In this document: positions 16,633-24,904 of the stretch, in pieces
Layout: each line of letters opens with the position of its first letter
How positions within the stretch are numbered: position 1 is the stretch's first letter
DNA from: Rhodospirillaceae bacterium
Lineage (GTDB): Bacteria; Pseudomonadota; Alphaproteobacteria; Bin65
Direction: 5' to 3'
NCBI GenBank assembly: GCA_028819475.1
Contig: JAPPLJ010000041.1
Location: 1 to 64,000, forward strand
DNA: 64,000 bases
The notes under the pieces: model-generated
The model's input: the letters and a program-made list of their open reading frames with translations, nothing else
The model's database searches: none
Told to the model about the DNA's origin: nothing
Made by a program: the position numbers and the translations under genes

Positions 16633-18215
16633 TGGGCATCCTCGACCATGTCTGGCTCGGCGTCGTCGCGGTCTTCACCGAGGCGCCGGTCGCCAGCCTG
16701 TTCGGCGTGCCGATCTCGATCACCGTGGTCATGGTGGTACTCGGATTCCTCGGCGGCATCGTGGTGGGCGCAGCGCCCGGCCTGGGCGGGCCGTTCGCCA
16801 TGGCGATCTCGCTGCCGATCCTGATCACGATCTTCGGCTTCAACCCGGACGCGCTGCTTCCGGTGCTCGGTTTCATGATCGGGATCATGAAGGGCGCGAC
16901 GGTGGGCGGCGCCGTGCCGGCGATCCTGTTCAACACGCCGGGAACGCCGGATTCCCTGATGACCACGCTGGACGGCTTCCCGATGACGAAAAAGGGCGAA
17001 GCCGGCAAGGCGCTCCGGGTCGCGCATTTTTCCTCCGCATCGGGAGACACCTTCTCCGACCTCGTCCTTTTCACCTGCGCGCCGTTCCTCGCGATCGCGG
17101 TCGAGGCCTATCTCGACTTCCCGGAAAAGGCGGCGCTGATCGTCCTGTCGCTCGCCTTCATCTCGGCGGTGGTCGGCGATTCGGTCTGGAAGGGCCTGCT
17201 CTCGGCGCTGTTCGGCATGTTCGTCGCCTATATCGGCACCGGGGAAGACACCCACCCGCGCCTGTCCTTCGGAAGCGACGCGCTCGCCGGCGGCCTGCCG
17301 CTGATCGGCGTCGTCCTCGGCGTGCTGATCCTCGGCGAGGTGTTCAAGGCCCTGGAGGACATGTGGCGCGAGAAGCGCGCAACCGACGCGATCGCGGCGC
17401 CGCCGGCGAGCGGCGAGAACCGGCTCCGGTTCCGGGATATCCGGCGCATCGCGCCCTTCGTCGGCATTTCCGCCGCTATCGGCACCATGATCGGCGCTTT
17501 GCCGGGTATCGGGTCGACACTGGCGGCGACGCTGGGCTACGCGACCGGCCGCAAGCTGCACAAGGGCGACGTGCCGTTCGGCGAGGGCACGCCGGAGGGC
17601 GTCGCGGCGACGGAGGCGGCCAACAGCGCGGTCTCGGGCGCCAACCTGATCCCGGTGCTGTCGCTCGGCATCCCCGGCAACGTCGCCGCCGTCTTCATTA
17701 TCCTGGCGACCGAGACGATCAGCGGCTTCAATCCCGGTCCCGCGGTGTTCCGCCTGGTGCCGGACCAGATCAACAGCGAGATGGTCATCGCCTTCGGCCT
17801 GTTCACCACCATGGTGCTGGCCAACCTGCTGAACTGGACGATAGGCGGCGCGTTCATGCGCTCGATGGGCGTCATGGTGCGGATTCCGAAACAGCGGCTG
17901 CTGCCGATCGTGCTGCTGCTGACGTTGACGGCGATCTATGTCCAGCGCCCCGAAATGCTGGCGATCTACATCGCGCTGTTCTTCGGCTTCGTCGGCTACC
18001 TGTTGCGCAAGCTCAATTTCTCCGTCCTGCCTTTCGTGATCGGCTTCATCCTCGCCAACAATCTCGAGGAAGCGGTGCGGCAGGCCTTCTCGGCAACGGG
18101 CTCCGATCCGTGGTTCCTGTTTTCGAGCCCGATATCCATCGCCTTCATGGCTATCGCCACGCTCGTCGTCGTGTTCTTCAGCCGCGGTAACCGCAAACCG
18201 GCCCGGAAGGCCTGA
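16632..18215 (+). CDS. tctA: Tripartite tricarboxylate transporter permease (TctA family), copy 1
   Basis: This 527-residue inner-membrane permease has about twelve hydrophobic segments. The duplicated glycine/proline motif typical of TctA is seen as GAAPGLGGPFAMAI near residue 50 and GALPGIGSTLAATLGY near residue 292, and PAILFNTPGTPDS follows the first. It uses the ion gradient to import the solute delivered by TctC. It ends only 12 bp from the convergent pgk stop codon. The substrate is not predictable; family members take up citrate, tartrate, terephthalate or other carboxylates. Confidence 0.9.
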   Translation: MGILDHVWLGVVAVFTEAPVASLFGVPISITVVMVVLGFLGGIVVGAAPGLGGPFAMAISLPILITIFGFNPDALLPVLGFMIGIMKGATVGGAVPAILFNTPGTPDSLMTTLDGFPMTKKGEAGKALRVAHFSSASGDTFSDLVLFTCAPFLAIAVEAYLDFPEKAALIVLSLAFISAVVGDSVWKGLLSALFGMFVAYIGTGEDTHPRLSFGSDALAGGLPLIGVVLGVLILGEVFKALEDMWREKRATDAIAAPPASGENRLRFRDIRRIAPFVGISAAIGTMIGALPGIGSTLAATLGYATGRKLHKGDVPFGEGTPEGVAATEAANSAVSGANLIPVLSLGIPGNVAAVFIILATETISGFNPGPAVFRLVPDQINSEMVIAFGLFTTMVLANLLNWTIGGAFMRSMGVMVRIPKQRLLPIVLLLTLTAIYVQRPEMLAIYIALFFGFVGYLLRKLNFSVLPFVIGFILANNLEEAVRQAFSATGSDPWFLFSSPISIAFMAIATLVVVFFSRGNRKPARKA

Positions 18216-18227
18216 CGCCTGAGCGGC

Positions 18228-19424
18228 CTACGCCGCCTCCAGGGCTGCGATACCGGGCAGCGTCCGGCCTTCGAGCCATTCGAGGAATGCGCCGCCGGCG
18301 GTCGAGACATAGGTGAAATCGTCCTTTGCGCCGGCGGCGTTGAGCGCGGCGACGGTATCCCCGCCGCCGGCGACGCTGGCGAGCGCGCCGGCGCGGGTCA
18401 GCGCCGCCGCATGCCGCGCGACCGCAAACGTCGTGTCCGCGAATGCGGGATATTCGAACGCGCCGGGCGGCCCGTTCCAGAGCAACGTGCCGGCGCCGTC
18501 CAGAACCTCGTTGAACAGGGCCCGCGAGCGCGGCCCGGCATCGAGAATCATCTCGTCCGCCGGGCAGGCGTCGAGCGGGCGGGCGATGGCGACGGCGCCG
18601 CGGCTCAATTCGCGCGCGGTTACGATGTCCACGGGCAGGACGATCCGGCAGTCCGCCTCCGCTGCCAGGCGGCGGATTTCCCGCACCGTCCCGACATGGT
18701 CCGGCTCGCACAGCGAACGGCCGACCGGGATGCCGTCGGCCAGCAGGAAGGTATTCGCCATGCCGCCGCCGACGATGACGGCGTCGAGCTTGCCGACGAG
18801 GTTCTTCAGCACCGCGATCTTGGTCGAGACCTTGGCGCCGCCGACGATGGCGACCGACGGGCGGCGCGGCGCCTCCAGGGCGTCGCTCAGCGCCTGCAAT
18901 TCCTCCGCGAGCAGCGGCCCGGCCGCCGCGGGCAGCAGCGACGCGACCGCCACGATCGAAGCGTGGGCCCGGTGGGCGCAGGAAAAGGCATCGTTGACAT
19001 AGATGTCGCCGAGCTTTGCCAGTTCCGCGGCGAAGGCCTGATCGTTCGCCGTCTCGCCGGCGTCGTAGCGCAGGTTTTCGCACAGCATGGCATCGCCGGC
19101 GGCCAGTTGCGCCGAAAGCGCCACCGCTTCCCGGCCGGTGCAGGACGCGGCAAAGCGGACCGGGACGCCGAGCGCCTCCGAGAGCGCCGGGCACAGCCGT
19201 TCGACCGAAAGCCCGGGCTCGCGCACCGCCGGGTCCGGCCGGCCGTAATGGGTCAGGATCACGAGCCGCGCGCCGCGCGCCAGCAGCGGCCGCATCCCGG
19301 CGGCGAACCGGTCGATCCGGGTGGCGTCCGTCACCCACTCCTGCTCGACCGGCACGTTGAGATCGGCCCGCACCAGCAGGCGCTTGCCCGCGACGTCCCT
19401 GTCTTCGATGCGCGGCAGCGTCAT
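18228..19424 (-). CDS. pgk: Phosphoglycerate kinase
   Basis: This 398-residue enzyme converts 1,3-bisphosphoglycerate and ADP to 3-phosphoglycerate and ATP in glycolysis or the Calvin cycle. Recognisable signatures are RADLNVP near the N-terminus, THYGRPD (usually HLGRP), GGAKVSTKI, GGGMANTFL, LWNGPPGAFE and AGGGDTVAAL. Several deviate by one residue from the most common forms (for example WNGPPG for WNGPMG). The ATG at 19424 overlaps the PIN-toxin stop (ATGA) and has no obvious ribosome site of its own. It stands apart from gap and fba, which usually adjoin pgk in alphaproteobacteria, so it may be a second copy. Confidence 0.92.
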   Translation of the reverse strand: MTLPRIEDRDVAGKRLLVRADLNVPVEQEWVTDATRIDRFAAGMRPLLARGARLVILTHYGRPDPAVREPGLSVERLCPALSEALGVPVRFAASCTGREAVALSAQLAAGDAMLCENLRYDAGETANDQAFAAELAKLGDIYVNDAFSCAHRAHASIVAVASLLPAAAGPLLAEELQALSDALEAPRRPSVAIVGGAKVSTKIAVLKNLVGKLDAVIVGGGMANTFLLADGIPVGRSLCEPDHVGTVREIRRLAAEADCRIVLPVDIVTARELSRGAVAIARPLDACPADEMILDAGPRSRALFNEVLDGAGTLLWNGPPGAFEYPAFADTTFAVARHAAALTRAGALASVAGGGDTVAALNAAGAKDDFTYVSTAGGAFLEWLEGRTLPGIAALEAA

Positions 19425-19867
19425 CGGGCCGGACGCGCCGCGGCAAAGGGGTTGCGGACCGTCACGGTGCCATACATCCGGCCGTCCTGAAAATCTTCGG
19501 AAAGCAGCTCCGGAATGCCGTGAACCTCGGCATACGCCCAGAGATGGGCATCGAACCAAGGGAGCCTATACGCAGCCATGCCGCGAAGAGCCGTGCGCAA
19601 TACAGCAGCGTTGGGGTAGAGGACCGGGAACTGCGCGATCAGTTCTTCGGCCTCGCGCAGCGCGTCGGACGGTTCGAGCAGCCGCCCGCCCGGCCCGCCG
19701 CGCGTAGCAGCGGCGACAAACTCGATGATCGCCTGATGCGGTAAACGTGTGGTTCCCGTTGCAATTCCATCTTGCAACAGCCGTTTGGCAATCCGCTGCT
19801 TGTCCGGAAATCGCGGATCGTAGCGATACACCAGGACGTTGGTGTCAATCAGTGTCCGCGCGGCCAC
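19421..19867 (-). CDS. PIN-domain toxin ribonuclease
   Basis: This is a 148-residue VapC-like PIN endoribonuclease. The four acidic metal ligands are all present: Asp8 in LIDTNVLVY, Glu49 in AIIEF, Asp106 in FDAHLWAYAE, and Asp125 or Asp128 in LLSEDFQDGR. GTG at 19867 is used because the conserved strand begins within seven codons and no ATG lies nearby; it overlaps the antitoxin gene by 23 bp. Its stop overlaps the pgk start. It is expected to cleave specific RNAs when the AbrB-type antitoxin is lost. Confidence 0.85.
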   Translation of the reverse strand: MAARTLIDTNVLVYRYDPRFPDKQRIAKRLLQDGIATGTTRLPHQAIIEFVAAATRGGPGGRLLEPSDALREAEELIAQFPVLYPNAAVLRTALRGMAAYRLPWFDAHLWAYAEVHGIPELLSEDFQDGRMYGTVTVRNPFAAARPAR

Positions 19868-20138
19868 GGTCGTATAGTTCTTCCCGGGTCCAGCCGCGCG
19901 AATCGACCGGACGCCATCGCCGCTTGGCTTCGCGCGCGCGCTGGCGTTCGGTCGCCGCATCGAACAGGCGAAGGCGCGCCTCGACGTCAAGGCTTTCGGC
20001 TGCGGGGCCGTTCGGGGGAACGAGGCGGATGACCTCGCCGGCCTCTTCGAAACGAATCTCGTCTCCCGGCCGGATGCCGTACCGCACGGCAAGCGACTTG
20101 GGCACCGTTACCTGCAATTTGCTCGTTACCTTGGCCAT
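19845..20138 (-). CDS. AbrB/MazE-type (SpoVT-AbrB) antitoxin
   Basis: This 97-residue DNA-binding antitoxin has an N-terminal SpoVT-AbrB swapped-hairpin domain (residues 1-43: KVTSKLQVTVPKSLAVRYGI, then GDEIRFEE). A basic C-terminal tail (residues 55-97) probably wraps the PIN toxin. AAGGAT precedes the ATG at 20138. A perfect 7-bp inverted repeat lies immediately upstream and is the likely autoregulatory operator. The gene overlaps the toxin gene, and together with pgk forms a coupled three-gene unit. Confidence 0.88.
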   Translation of the reverse strand: MAKVTSKLQVTVPKSLAVRYGIRPGDEIRFEEAGEVIRLVPPNGPAAESLDVEARLRLFDAATERQRAREAKRRWRPVDSRGWTREELYDRGRADTD

Positions 20139-20140
20139 AT

Positions 20141-20156
20141 CCTTACTTTAGTAAGG
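20141..20156. promoter_or_regulatory. Operator palindrome of the AbrB-PIN module
   Basis: CCTTACTTTAGTAAGG is a perfect inverted repeat with 7-bp arms (CCTTACT and AGTAAGG) and a 2-bp centre. It ends 3 bp before the antitoxin start, placed to block transcription or initiation. AbrB-type antitoxins bind such sites with or without their toxin. Confidence 0.6.
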
Positions 20157-20339
20157 ACAAATTCCTTGTCAAGTGCCGTCCGCAGCAATGGCGACTGCCG
20201 CAATTGCGTCAGAATCCGCGGTCTTCACGGCGGCGAAACGGTGGCGACAAAATCGCAGAGCAGCGTGCGCAAGGTTGTCCGTTCGATTCCGGCTGCGCAA
20301 TATGGATCGAACCGAACAGGACGCAGCCGGGGATTATCC

Positions 20340-21740
20340 ATGACCGCCAGATCGCTCCAGGACGTGCTCGACAATGCCGGCAACATCGTCGGTCACCTGC
20401 GCAACAGCCGCATCGGCGCCTATGTCTATCCGGTCGTCGCACCCGAATTCACCAACTGGCGCGACGAGCAGCGGGCCTGGCGCGAAACGGCGGTGCTGTT
20501 CGACCAGTCGCACCACATGGCCGAACTGTCGATCGAAGGCCCCGACGCCGAACGGCTCCTGAGCGACACGATCATCAACGCGGTCGCCAACTGGCCGGTC
20601 GGCCGGGCCAGGCATGTCGTGCCGGTGTCGAGCAGCGGCCATGTCGTCGGCGACGTGATCGGCTTCCGCGACGACGCGATGCGCTTCAACCTGGTCGGCC
20701 GGGCGCCGAGCGTCACCTGGCTCCAGTTCCACGCCGAGACCGGCGGCTACGACGTCGTCATCGGCCGGGACGACCGCTCGCCGGCGCGGCCGATGGGCAG
20801 GCCGGTGACGCGGCGGCACTACCGCTTCCAGGTCCAGGGACCGAATGCGCCGGAAATGCTGAACCGCGCGAACGGCGGCCCGGTGCCGGATATCAAGTTC
20901 TTTCACATGGACCGAATCAATGTCGGGGGGCGGCGGGTCAGGGCGCTGCGCCACGGCATGGCGGGCACGCCGGGGCTCGAGCTCTGGGGCCCCTACGAGG
21001 AGGGCGAGGAGGTCCGGGCCGCGCTGATCGAGGCGGGCGACGGCCTCGGCCTCACCCAAGTCGGCAGCCGCGCCTATGCCTCGAACACGCTTGAATCGGG
21101 CTGGATTCCCTCGCCGCTCCCGGCGATCTACACCGGCGGCGAGACCGAGGCGGCGTACCGACGATGGATGCCGGCGAACTGCTACGAGGCGACGGGCTCG
21201 ATCGGCGGCTCCTTCGTCTCGGACGATATCGAGGACTATTACTGCACGCCCTACGACCTGGGCTACGGCTTCTACGTCAGGTTCGACCGCGATTTCGTCG
21301 GCCGGGCGGCGCTGGAGAAGATCCGCGGCGGCCCGCACCGCCGCAAGGTGACCTTCGAGTGGAACCCGGAGGACGTGGCGCGGGTCCACGCCTCCCACCT
21401 CGACCCCGGCAGGCCGAACTTCAAGACCATCGACATCCCGATTTCCAACTACGCCTCGACCAGCGCCGACAAGGTGTTGAAGGACGGCCGGATCGTCGGC
21501 ATGTCGATGTTCGCCGGCTATTCCTACAACGAGCGCGCCCAGCTATCCCTCGGCTTCGTCGAGCCGGATATCGCGGAAAACGAAATCCTCACCCTGGTCT
21601 GGGGCGAAGAGGACGGCGGCACGGCCAAGACCACCGTCGAGCGGCACGAGCAGACCGAAATCCGCGTCCGCGTCGCCAAGGTCCCCTACTCGGCCGCGGT
21701 GCGCGAAGACTACGCCGACAGCTGGCGGACGCGGCAGTAG
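20340..21740 (+). CDS. ligM: LigM-like tetrahydrofolate-dependent O-demethylase
   Basis: This 466-residue aminomethyltransferase-fold enzyme closely resembles vanillate/3-O-methylgallate O-demethylase LigM, which moves an aryl methyl group to tetrahydrofolate. Shared signatures are LRNSRIGAYVYPVVAPEF, LFDQSHHMAELSIEG, GRAPSVTWLQFH, RHGMAGTPGLE, GSRAYASNTLESGWIPSP and the C-terminal MSMFAGYSYNE. The ATG at 20340 gives the same N-terminus as LigM; upstream in-frame starts have no family similarity. It is followed after 29 bp by an acyl-CoA dehydrogenase gene on the same strand. The aromatic substrate may be vanillate-like or another methylated compound. Confidence 0.85.
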   Translation: MTARSLQDVLDNAGNIVGHLRNSRIGAYVYPVVAPEFTNWRDEQRAWRETAVLFDQSHHMAELSIEGPDAERLLSDTIINAVANWPVGRARHVVPVSSSGHVVGDVIGFRDDAMRFNLVGRAPSVTWLQFHAETGGYDVVIGRDDRSPARPMGRPVTRRHYRFQVQGPNAPEMLNRANGGPVPDIKFFHMDRINVGGRRVRALRHGMAGTPGLELWGPYEEGEEVRAALIEAGDGLGLTQVGSRAYASNTLESGWIPSPLPAIYTGGETEAAYRRWMPANCYEATGSIGGSFVSDDIEDYYCTPYDLGYGFYVRFDRDFVGRAALEKIRGGPHRRKVTFEWNPEDVARVHASHLDPGRPNFKTIDIPISNYASTSADKVLKDGRIVGMSMFAGYSYNERAQLSLGFVEPDIAENEILTLVWGEEDGGTAKTTVERHEQTEIRVRVAKVPYSAAVREDYADSWRTRQ

Positions 21741-21769
21741 GCGGCGCCCCACCACCGGAAACCCCGCCG

Positions 21770-22912
21770 ATGAAGAACCCGTTCGACACCCCGGAGCGCG
21801 CCGCGTATCGCGAGACGATCGCGAAATTCGTCGCCGCCGAGATCAGGCCCCATGTCGACGACTGGGACGAGGCCGGCGCGATCCCGTGGGAAATCCACGA
21901 GAAGCTGGGCGCGCTCGGCTTTTTCGGCTTCGGCATCGACGAAGCATACGGCGGGCTCGGCTTCGACGACTGCTTCATGCGCAAGGACGGCGCCGTCGAG
22001 CTGGCGAAATGCGGCGCGACCGGCGTCGGCGCGGCGGTCGGCGGGCGCAACATCTCGACCGCGCCGATCCATAGCCTCGCCTCGGAGGAGATCAAGGCGC
22101 GCGCCCTGCCGGACATCGTCTCCGGGCGCAAGGGCTCGTCGCTCTGCATCACCGAGCCGGGCGGCGGCTCCGACGTCGCCAACCTGCAGACCCGGGCGTG
22201 GAAGGACGGCAACCACTTCGTCATCAAGGGCAGCAAGACCTTCATCACCGGCGGCATGACGAGCGACTATTTTGTCGTCGCGGCGCGCACCGGCGGCGCG
22301 GGGCTGGCCGGCATATCGCTGTTCTTCGTCGAGGCCGATACGGAGAATTTCAGCCGCACGCCGCTCGACCGCAAGATGGGCTGGTGGTGCTCCGACCAGG
22401 CGACGCTCTATTTCGACGAATGCCGGGTGCCGGCGGAAAACCTGATGGGCGAGGAAGACCGCGGCTTCATCGCGATCATGGAGAATTTCAACCTGGAGCG
22501 CGTCGGCCTGGTCGCCCAGGCTCTCGGCATGATGCAGGCCTGCTTCGAAGAATGCGTCGACTACGCCCGGCAGCGCCGGACCTTCGGCAAGCACCTGATC
22601 GAACACCAGGTCATCCGCCACAAGCTGGCCGACATGTCGGCCCGGATCGACGCCGTCGAGGCCCTGCTGAACTGGATCTGCTGGTCAGTCAACGAGGACC
22701 GGATGCCGGTGGCGGAAATCTCCAAGGCCAAGTTCTATTCGACCAAGGCGCTGGAATTCGTGTGCAGCGAGGCCATGCAGATCTTCGGCGGCGCCGGCTA
22801 TCTGCGCGGCAACCTGGTCGAGCGCATGTACCGCGAAGTCAAGGTCGTCGCCATCGGCGGCGGCTCCGAGGAAATCATGCGCGACCTGGCGGTGCGGCAG
22901 ATGGGGCTTTAG
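21770..22912 (+). CDS. Acyl-CoA dehydrogenase
   Basis: This 380-residue FAD-dependent acyl-CoA dehydrogenase has the SLCITEPGGGSDVANLQT flavin-binding motif near residues 124-141, KTFITGG, and the C-terminal QIFGGAGYLRG. The Glu that acts as catalytic base in medium-chain enzymes (YEGT motif) is replaced by Gly363 in AIGGGSEE. A Glu at 243 (NLERV) sits where isovaleryl-CoA dehydrogenase carries its base. The IGGGSEEIM tail also occurs in citronellyl-CoA dehydrogenase-like proteins, so a branched substrate is likely. It follows the LigM-like gene closely, probably in one transcript. Confidence 0.87.
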   Translation: MKNPFDTPERAAYRETIAKFVAAEIRPHVDDWDEAGAIPWEIHEKLGALGFFGFGIDEAYGGLGFDDCFMRKDGAVELAKCGATGVGAAVGGRNISTAPIHSLASEEIKARALPDIVSGRKGSSLCITEPGGGSDVANLQTRAWKDGNHFVIKGSKTFITGGMTSDYFVVAARTGGAGLAGISLFFVEADTENFSRTPLDRKMGWWCSDQATLYFDECRVPAENLMGEEDRGFIAIMENFNLERVGLVAQALGMMQACFEECVDYARQRRTFGKHLIEHQVIRHKLADMSARIDAVEALLNWICWSVNEDRMPVAEISKAKFYSTKALEFVCSEAMQIFGGAGYLRGNLVERMYREVKVVAIGGGSEEIMRDLAVRQMGL

Positions 22913-22955
22913 GCGGGAGACCCGCAGGCCCGGAACGGCATATCCGCGCCCATAG

Positions 22956-23084
22956 TCCGTCATATCGACCGAAGCCCCGGATTTGATCCGGGGCGAAGCG
23001 GAGATATCTTTCCGGTACAGCGCCGGGTTCGAAATGTGTTGCGGAAAGATTTTTCCGCTCACTTCGTTCGGTCGAAATGACGGA
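22956..23084. repeat. Hairpin-type dispersed repeat, copy 1
   Basis: Outer arms TCCGTCATATCGACCGAA (22956-22973) and TTCGGTCGAAATGACGGA (23067-23084) are inverted with one mismatch. Inside the left arm is a perfect palindrome, GCCCCGGAT-TTG-ATCCGGGGC (22974-22994). The outer arms resemble those of the element at 47091-47215, so this is probably a small non-autonomous or REP-like element. No coding function is seen. Confidence 0.6.
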
Positions 23085-23113
23085 TAAGGCGCTGTGTCGT
23101 CGCGATATCGACG

Positions 23114-23359
23114 CTATGAACGCGCCCCCGCCCGTTTCCGCTCGCTGGCGCTCTTGAGCTGGCCGCAGGCGGCCATAATGTCCCGGCCGCGCGGGGTGCG
23201 CACAATGCAGGTCAGGCCGCCGTCGAGGCAGATCGTCATGAAGGCGCGGATGCGGCTCTGGCTGGAACATTCATAGGGCGCGCCCGGCCAGGGATTGAAC
23301 GGGATCAGGTTGATCTTGGCCGGGATGTCCTTGAGCAGCCGGACCAGTTCGCGCGCGTT
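23114..23359 (-). pseudogene. Truncated second copy of the rlmN 3' end
   Basis: This stretch encodes only the last ~80 residues of an RlmN protein, from [11 protein letters not shown] through [12 protein letters not shown] and [15 protein letters not shown] to its own TAG, with no start and no upstream half. Hand alignment with the intact gene at 26300-26545 gives about 90% nucleotide identity, but only three residue changes over the 78 aligned residues. Most differences are therefore silent. The frame is uninterrupted. Similarity stops at about 23360, just before the neighbouring hydrolase stop codon. It lies downstream of the intact gene in the same orientation. Confidence 0.85.
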
Positions 23360-23368
23360 GGACGGCCG

Positions 23369-24580
23369 CTAGGGCACTATCTTGCCGTCGACGGAAACGA
23401 TGCGGCATCCGCTTCCTCGCCGTTCGCAGCGCCGCATCGCGGCCGCTCTCGCCCTTTCGACAGTGTCGTGCCATCGCGACGGCCCGCAATAGCCGTCGTC
23501 GCTCGTGGCGAATGCCTTATGACCGCCGTAGCCAAGATAGCCATGCCACCAATTATAGCATCCAGAGCCGAGGCCCGGAGGAGGAGGCACTCTCTCAACG
23601 GCCGCGCCGTCGGGCGCCCGTTTCCAGTTCGGCACCCCGATCGCATTGAGGAAATCGTCGATCCGCGGCCGCCACAGTTCGCGCGCGCCGAGTGCGGTTA
23701 TCATATGGCCGTTGCCTGTAAACCAGAGCGGCCCGACCATGTCGAGCCGAACCGGCGCACCGCGGCCCGCATAGGCCTCGAAGGCCCGGCCGACCAGCTC
23801 CGGCCCGAACAGCCGGTCTGTCGTTGAATACAGCCAGAGCGCCGGCACCCTCGCGCCTTTGCCGAATTCTCCGAAAGCACCGACAAAGCCGGTTTCGCTG
23901 CAATTTTCGCCCTTGCCCGCTCCCCCGCGTCCACCTGCAAAATTGACAATGCCGGTCAGGCCGTGCGGCGGAATGATGGCCAAGGCACTCGCAGCAAAGC
24001 CGCCGCCGGAATGGCCGGCGGCGATGATCGTCGAGCCGTCGACATCGGGCCGGCGCGCGAACGCATCGATGACCGCGCCGAAGTCCTTCGCGCCTTCCAA
24101 TGCGGCATGGAAGAAAGTCGCCTGGCTCGCGTCGCTGCATCGTCCATAGCTCTCGGCGAAAGGTCCGGTCGAAGACGCATAACCGCGCCGCGCAAAGACG
24201 ACGGCCTTGTAGCCGCGCCGGGCAAAGTCCTCGGCGATCGGCAGCAACATCCGGATCCGCAATCTTCGAAGCGCATCCCGGCCACCGCGCGTCGGCGTGC
24301 CGTGGGAAACGACGGCGAGCGGAAACGGTCCCGAACCCGGCGGCGTGACGGTCAGGGTTTCGAGCCGGTGTTCTCGGCCGTCGATCTGAATTTTCACGTT
24401 GCCCTTGGCTATCCGGAGCGCCGACACGGGAATGGCCGAAATGCGCTTTCCGCGTTTCTTCCCCGGCTTGAAATTCCGATCGATCCGTTTTTCAGCAGGA
24501 TCGGCGGCGTCGGCAGTCGAACCAACTTCGACAGCAGACAGCGCAACAACTGCGGCAATGGCGATGCGAACCAAGTTCAT
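23369..24580 (-). CDS. Secreted alpha/beta hydrolase with C-terminal DUF4189-like tail
   Basis: This 403-residue protein has a signal peptide (about residues 1-25, cleavage near ADA) and a hydrolase domain with LAVVSHGTPTRGG near residue 88 and the nucleophile elbow GHSGGGFAAS (Ser191). LYSTTDRLFGPE and GNGHM carry the likely acid and histidine. The last ~55 residues (KAFATSDDGYCGPSRW to GCRIVSVDG) form a separate cysteine-containing tail of the kind seen in periplasmic DUF4189-like domains. ATG at 24580 follows AGGGAGCAGG. It lies inside the block bracketed by the intact and truncated rlmN ends, which suggests it was acquired with that block. Substrate unknown. Confidence 0.82.
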   Translation of the reverse strand: MNLVRIAIAAVVALSAVEVGSTADAADPAEKRIDRNFKPGKKRGKRISAIPVSALRIAKGNVKIQIDGREHRLETLTVTPPGSGPFPLAVVSHGTPTRGGRDALRRLRIRMLLPIAEDFARRGYKAVVFARRGYASSTGPFAESYGRCSDASQATFFHAALEGAKDFGAVIDAFARRPDVDGSTIIAAGHSGGGFAASALAIIPPHGLTGIVNFAGGRGGAGKGENCSETGFVGAFGEFGKGARVPALWLYSTTDRLFGPELVGRAFEAYAGRGAPVRLDMVGPLWFTGNGHMITALGARELWRPRIDDFLNAIGVPNWKRAPDGAAVERVPPPPGLGSGCYNWWHGYLGYGGHKAFATSDDGYCGPSRWHDTVERARAAAMRRCERRGSGCRIVSVDGKIVP

Positions 24581-24904
24581 CGAGCCTGCTCCCTGGTTGC
24601 TACCGCATGGGATGGAAAAGACATCGTCCTCGCAAAGCTCTGGCCGTGTGCAATTGTCGACCTTTGCGCGTTGGGTGAATCTTAGGCGTTCGGCAGCATC
24701 GTGACCCCGGCAACATTGCGGGGATCGGTTAGAATTTTTTCGGGCGCAAAGTCCTGAAGGAGTAGCGGGAGTCCGGACGATGTGCGGCAGGACCGGTCTA
24801 CTGCGACCGGCCTGAAGTGCCGCTCCGCCCCGGAACGCCACCTCTGAACTTCAGGTCGTGGTAAACGCTTGCCGGACCTGTTCCCGCCGGCGTGCGGGTC
24901 GAAT
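24581..24904. other. Intergenic region between LuxR-type regulator and secreted hydrolase
   Basis: This 324-bp stretch lies between two minus-strand genes. It has a slightly lower GC content than its neighbours around 24720-24750 (AGAATTTTTTCGG). It holds the ribosome site of the hydrolase at its left edge. No convincing gene, tRNA or terminator is seen. Confidence 0.4.

Noticed and set aside
23025..23045. T-loop-like GGTTCGAAAT suggesting a tRNA end
   Set aside because: No acceptor stem, anticodon arm or CCA-side pairing surrounds it; it belongs to the hairpin repeat.
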